Shown piece after piece: positions 33,594 to 34,585 of a stretch of DNA of 34,585 bases. The notes under the pieces were generated by a model. The model ran no database searches. It saw nothing but the letters and a program-made list of their open reading frames with translations, and had not been told where the DNA came from. This DNA comes from Sperchopsis tessellata (lineage: Eukaryota; Arthropoda; Insecta; Coleoptera; Hydrophilidae): contig JAWQRN010000194.1 of the NCBI GenBank assembly GCA_033557685.1, positions 1-34,585 on the forward strand, read 5' to 3'. Every line of letters begins with the position of its first letter. Position 1 is the stretch's first letter. The translations under genes and the position numbers were made by a program.

Positions 33594-34198
33594 CTGTAAA
33601 ATAATTTTAAATTAGTAGATTCATTTATAAGGTAAATAATTAGATAATAATCTAGCATTAGGTTATACAAATTTATATACAGATAAACACAAAATCATGC
33701 CTACATGGTAAAGATAACTCTACTTACTCTTGAGATATGAAATAGGAGTAAAAAGTTACTAATTTATTTATTTATAACTCTCAACACACAGTAATTAAGA
33801 AACTCGTCTAACATGATATCAAAATATCAGTGTGATAACTTTCTAAGTGTTCATTTTGGCGAGCAGTGTAATTTGTAAAATAAATGTATCCTGCTATTTC
33901 TGGAGTGTTTTTGTACAATATGTACAAGGAATATTATCTTCACTAGTTTATTTTCGATTTGTTTTGATAAGCAGTGTCTCTGAAAATATAAAATGTAAAA
34001 TTTTACAGTTTTTGATTGTAGACATTTTTTTCTTCTAGTATGCACTATTAGAGTTTGAGTTTTTTCTATGTGTTTGTTTCAAACTAATATCTTTAAAAAT
34101 ATTTACAAAAAGTAAAATTTACTTTGGTGTTTTGAATTAGGATCTTTAGATATCAAAATCTGATATAGGAGTTATAGGATTTGTTGACATTGTAAAAC
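33594..34198. other. Liprin-beta intron upstream of the 33593 exon
   Basis: AT-rich intron sequence. The acceptor for the exon is TTTTACAG at about 33594-33601. No earlier liprin-beta exon was found up to the right window edge. Confidence 0.45.
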
Positions 34199-34354
34199 AT
34201 GTCAGCTCACAAAACATTCATAATCAAACGAAAACTTGCCAAAAAGCTAAAGCAAAACAGACCAATCCCACAATGGGTTCGTATGAGGACAGGCAATACC
34301 ATTAGGTACAATGCTAAGAGGCGTCACTGGTGTAGAACAAAGCTTAAGTTGTAA
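34199..34354 (+). CDS. RpL39: Ribosomal protein L39 (eL39), intronless, probable retrocopy
   Basis: A complete 51-residue ORF from ATG 34199 to TAA 34352-34354: MSAHKTFIIKRKLAKKLKQN, then RPIPQWVRMRTGNTIRY, ending CRTKLKL. This is the whole length of eL39, a small basic protein of the large ribosomal subunit near the exit tunnel. Only one residue looks unlike the insect form I know: HWCRT in place of HWRRT (TGT, one CpG-type transition from CGT). RpL39 genes normally contain introns, so an uninterrupted ORF inside another gene's intron on the opposite strand suggests a processed copy. AATAAAAATAATAATAAG follows at 34373-34390, like a polyadenylation signal running into a decayed tail. TTAGGATCT occurs at 34137-34145 and 34363-34371, but the latter lies before the tail, so it is a doubtful target duplication. 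Whether it is expressed is unknown. Confidence 0.88.
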   Translation: MSAHKTFIIKRKLAKKLKQNRPIPQWVRMRTGNTIRYNAKRRHWCRTKLKL

Positions 34355-34539
34355 ATGTTGACTTAGGATCTAATAAAAATAATAATAAGTTTTGGTCTGA
34401 TTTTTAAGAGACATATCATTTTAAAGGACATAAAAATCCTTATCTTGCTAAGAAATTGAAATCGGTTGATGTGGTTGTAAGATAAAGCTAAAATTAAACT
34501 ATAGGAGTTCTGTAATAGACTTCCACGGTTAGTATCTGT

Positions 34540-34585
34540 ATGAATGTTGTTTCCGGGTGGAAACCGTGTAGAGGCTCTGACAAGT
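34540..34585 (+). repeat. 46-bp dispersed repeat, copy 2, cut by the window edge
   Basis: This matches 32682-32727 over 46 bases with roughly ten differences, sharing the exact core GGTGGAAACCGTG. It reaches the last base of the window, so its right boundary and any larger element are unseen. Confidence 0.6.

Noticed and set aside
33356..33604. 82-codon + strand frame.
   Set aside because: It is the complement of the liprin-beta exon 33593-33380, which continues in frame into the next exon.

Overview
This is an AT-rich stretch of an animal nuclear genome, almost certainly an insect. It has spliced genes with GT-AG introns, a ribosomal protein L39 sequence of insect type, a CHK-like (ecdysteroid-kinase-like, EcKL) gene of the kind expanded in insects, and many decayed transposons. 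I cannot assign an order from the sequence alone. There are no bacterial operons, CRISPR arrays or phage genes.

Two spliced host genes frame the window and converge tail to tail. On the + strand, the last four exons of an EcKL kinase gene (2185-2330, 2604-2744, 3203-3476, 6038-6154) carry the HGDxW and DFQ catalytic motifs; its N-terminal half is not visible. On the - strand, six exons of liprin-beta (33593 down to 19621) encode the C-terminal 498 residues, including all three SAM domains; the coiled-coil N-terminus lies beyond the right edge. A third protein-coding sequence, an intact intronless RpL39 ORF (34199-34354, +), sits inside a liprin-beta intron on the opposite strand and looks like a retrocopy.

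The 13.5 kb between the two stop codons, and the liprin-beta introns, are a transposon graveyard. From left to right they hold a mariner remnant (about 7765-8400), a CR1/Jockey-type LINE in reverse (about 8400-11730), a ZBED5-like hAT element in reverse (about 11900-13793), a piggyBac fossil (about 16593-17510), a DDE transposase fragment (about 18380-18715), a MITE with Stowaway-like inverted ends (23350-23671), C2H2 zinc-finger remnants (about 25517-25725), and an internally deleted Ty3/gypsy element (about 30862-32295). All the transposase and reverse transcriptase genes are broken by stops, frameshifts or deletions.

The least ordinary structure is in the last EcKL intron. Two arrays of diverged units of about 14 bp, resembling GAAAACCAGTTATG, lie about 1 kb apart, and the right-hand one is followed by an inverted copy, as in foldback-type elements. 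Other points worth checking are the RpL39 retrocopy, a diverged 46-bp repeat pair bracketing a liprin-beta exon and that retrocopy, the lost active-site Asp of the LINE reverse transcriptase, and a gypsy Gag made of short coiled-coil repeats.
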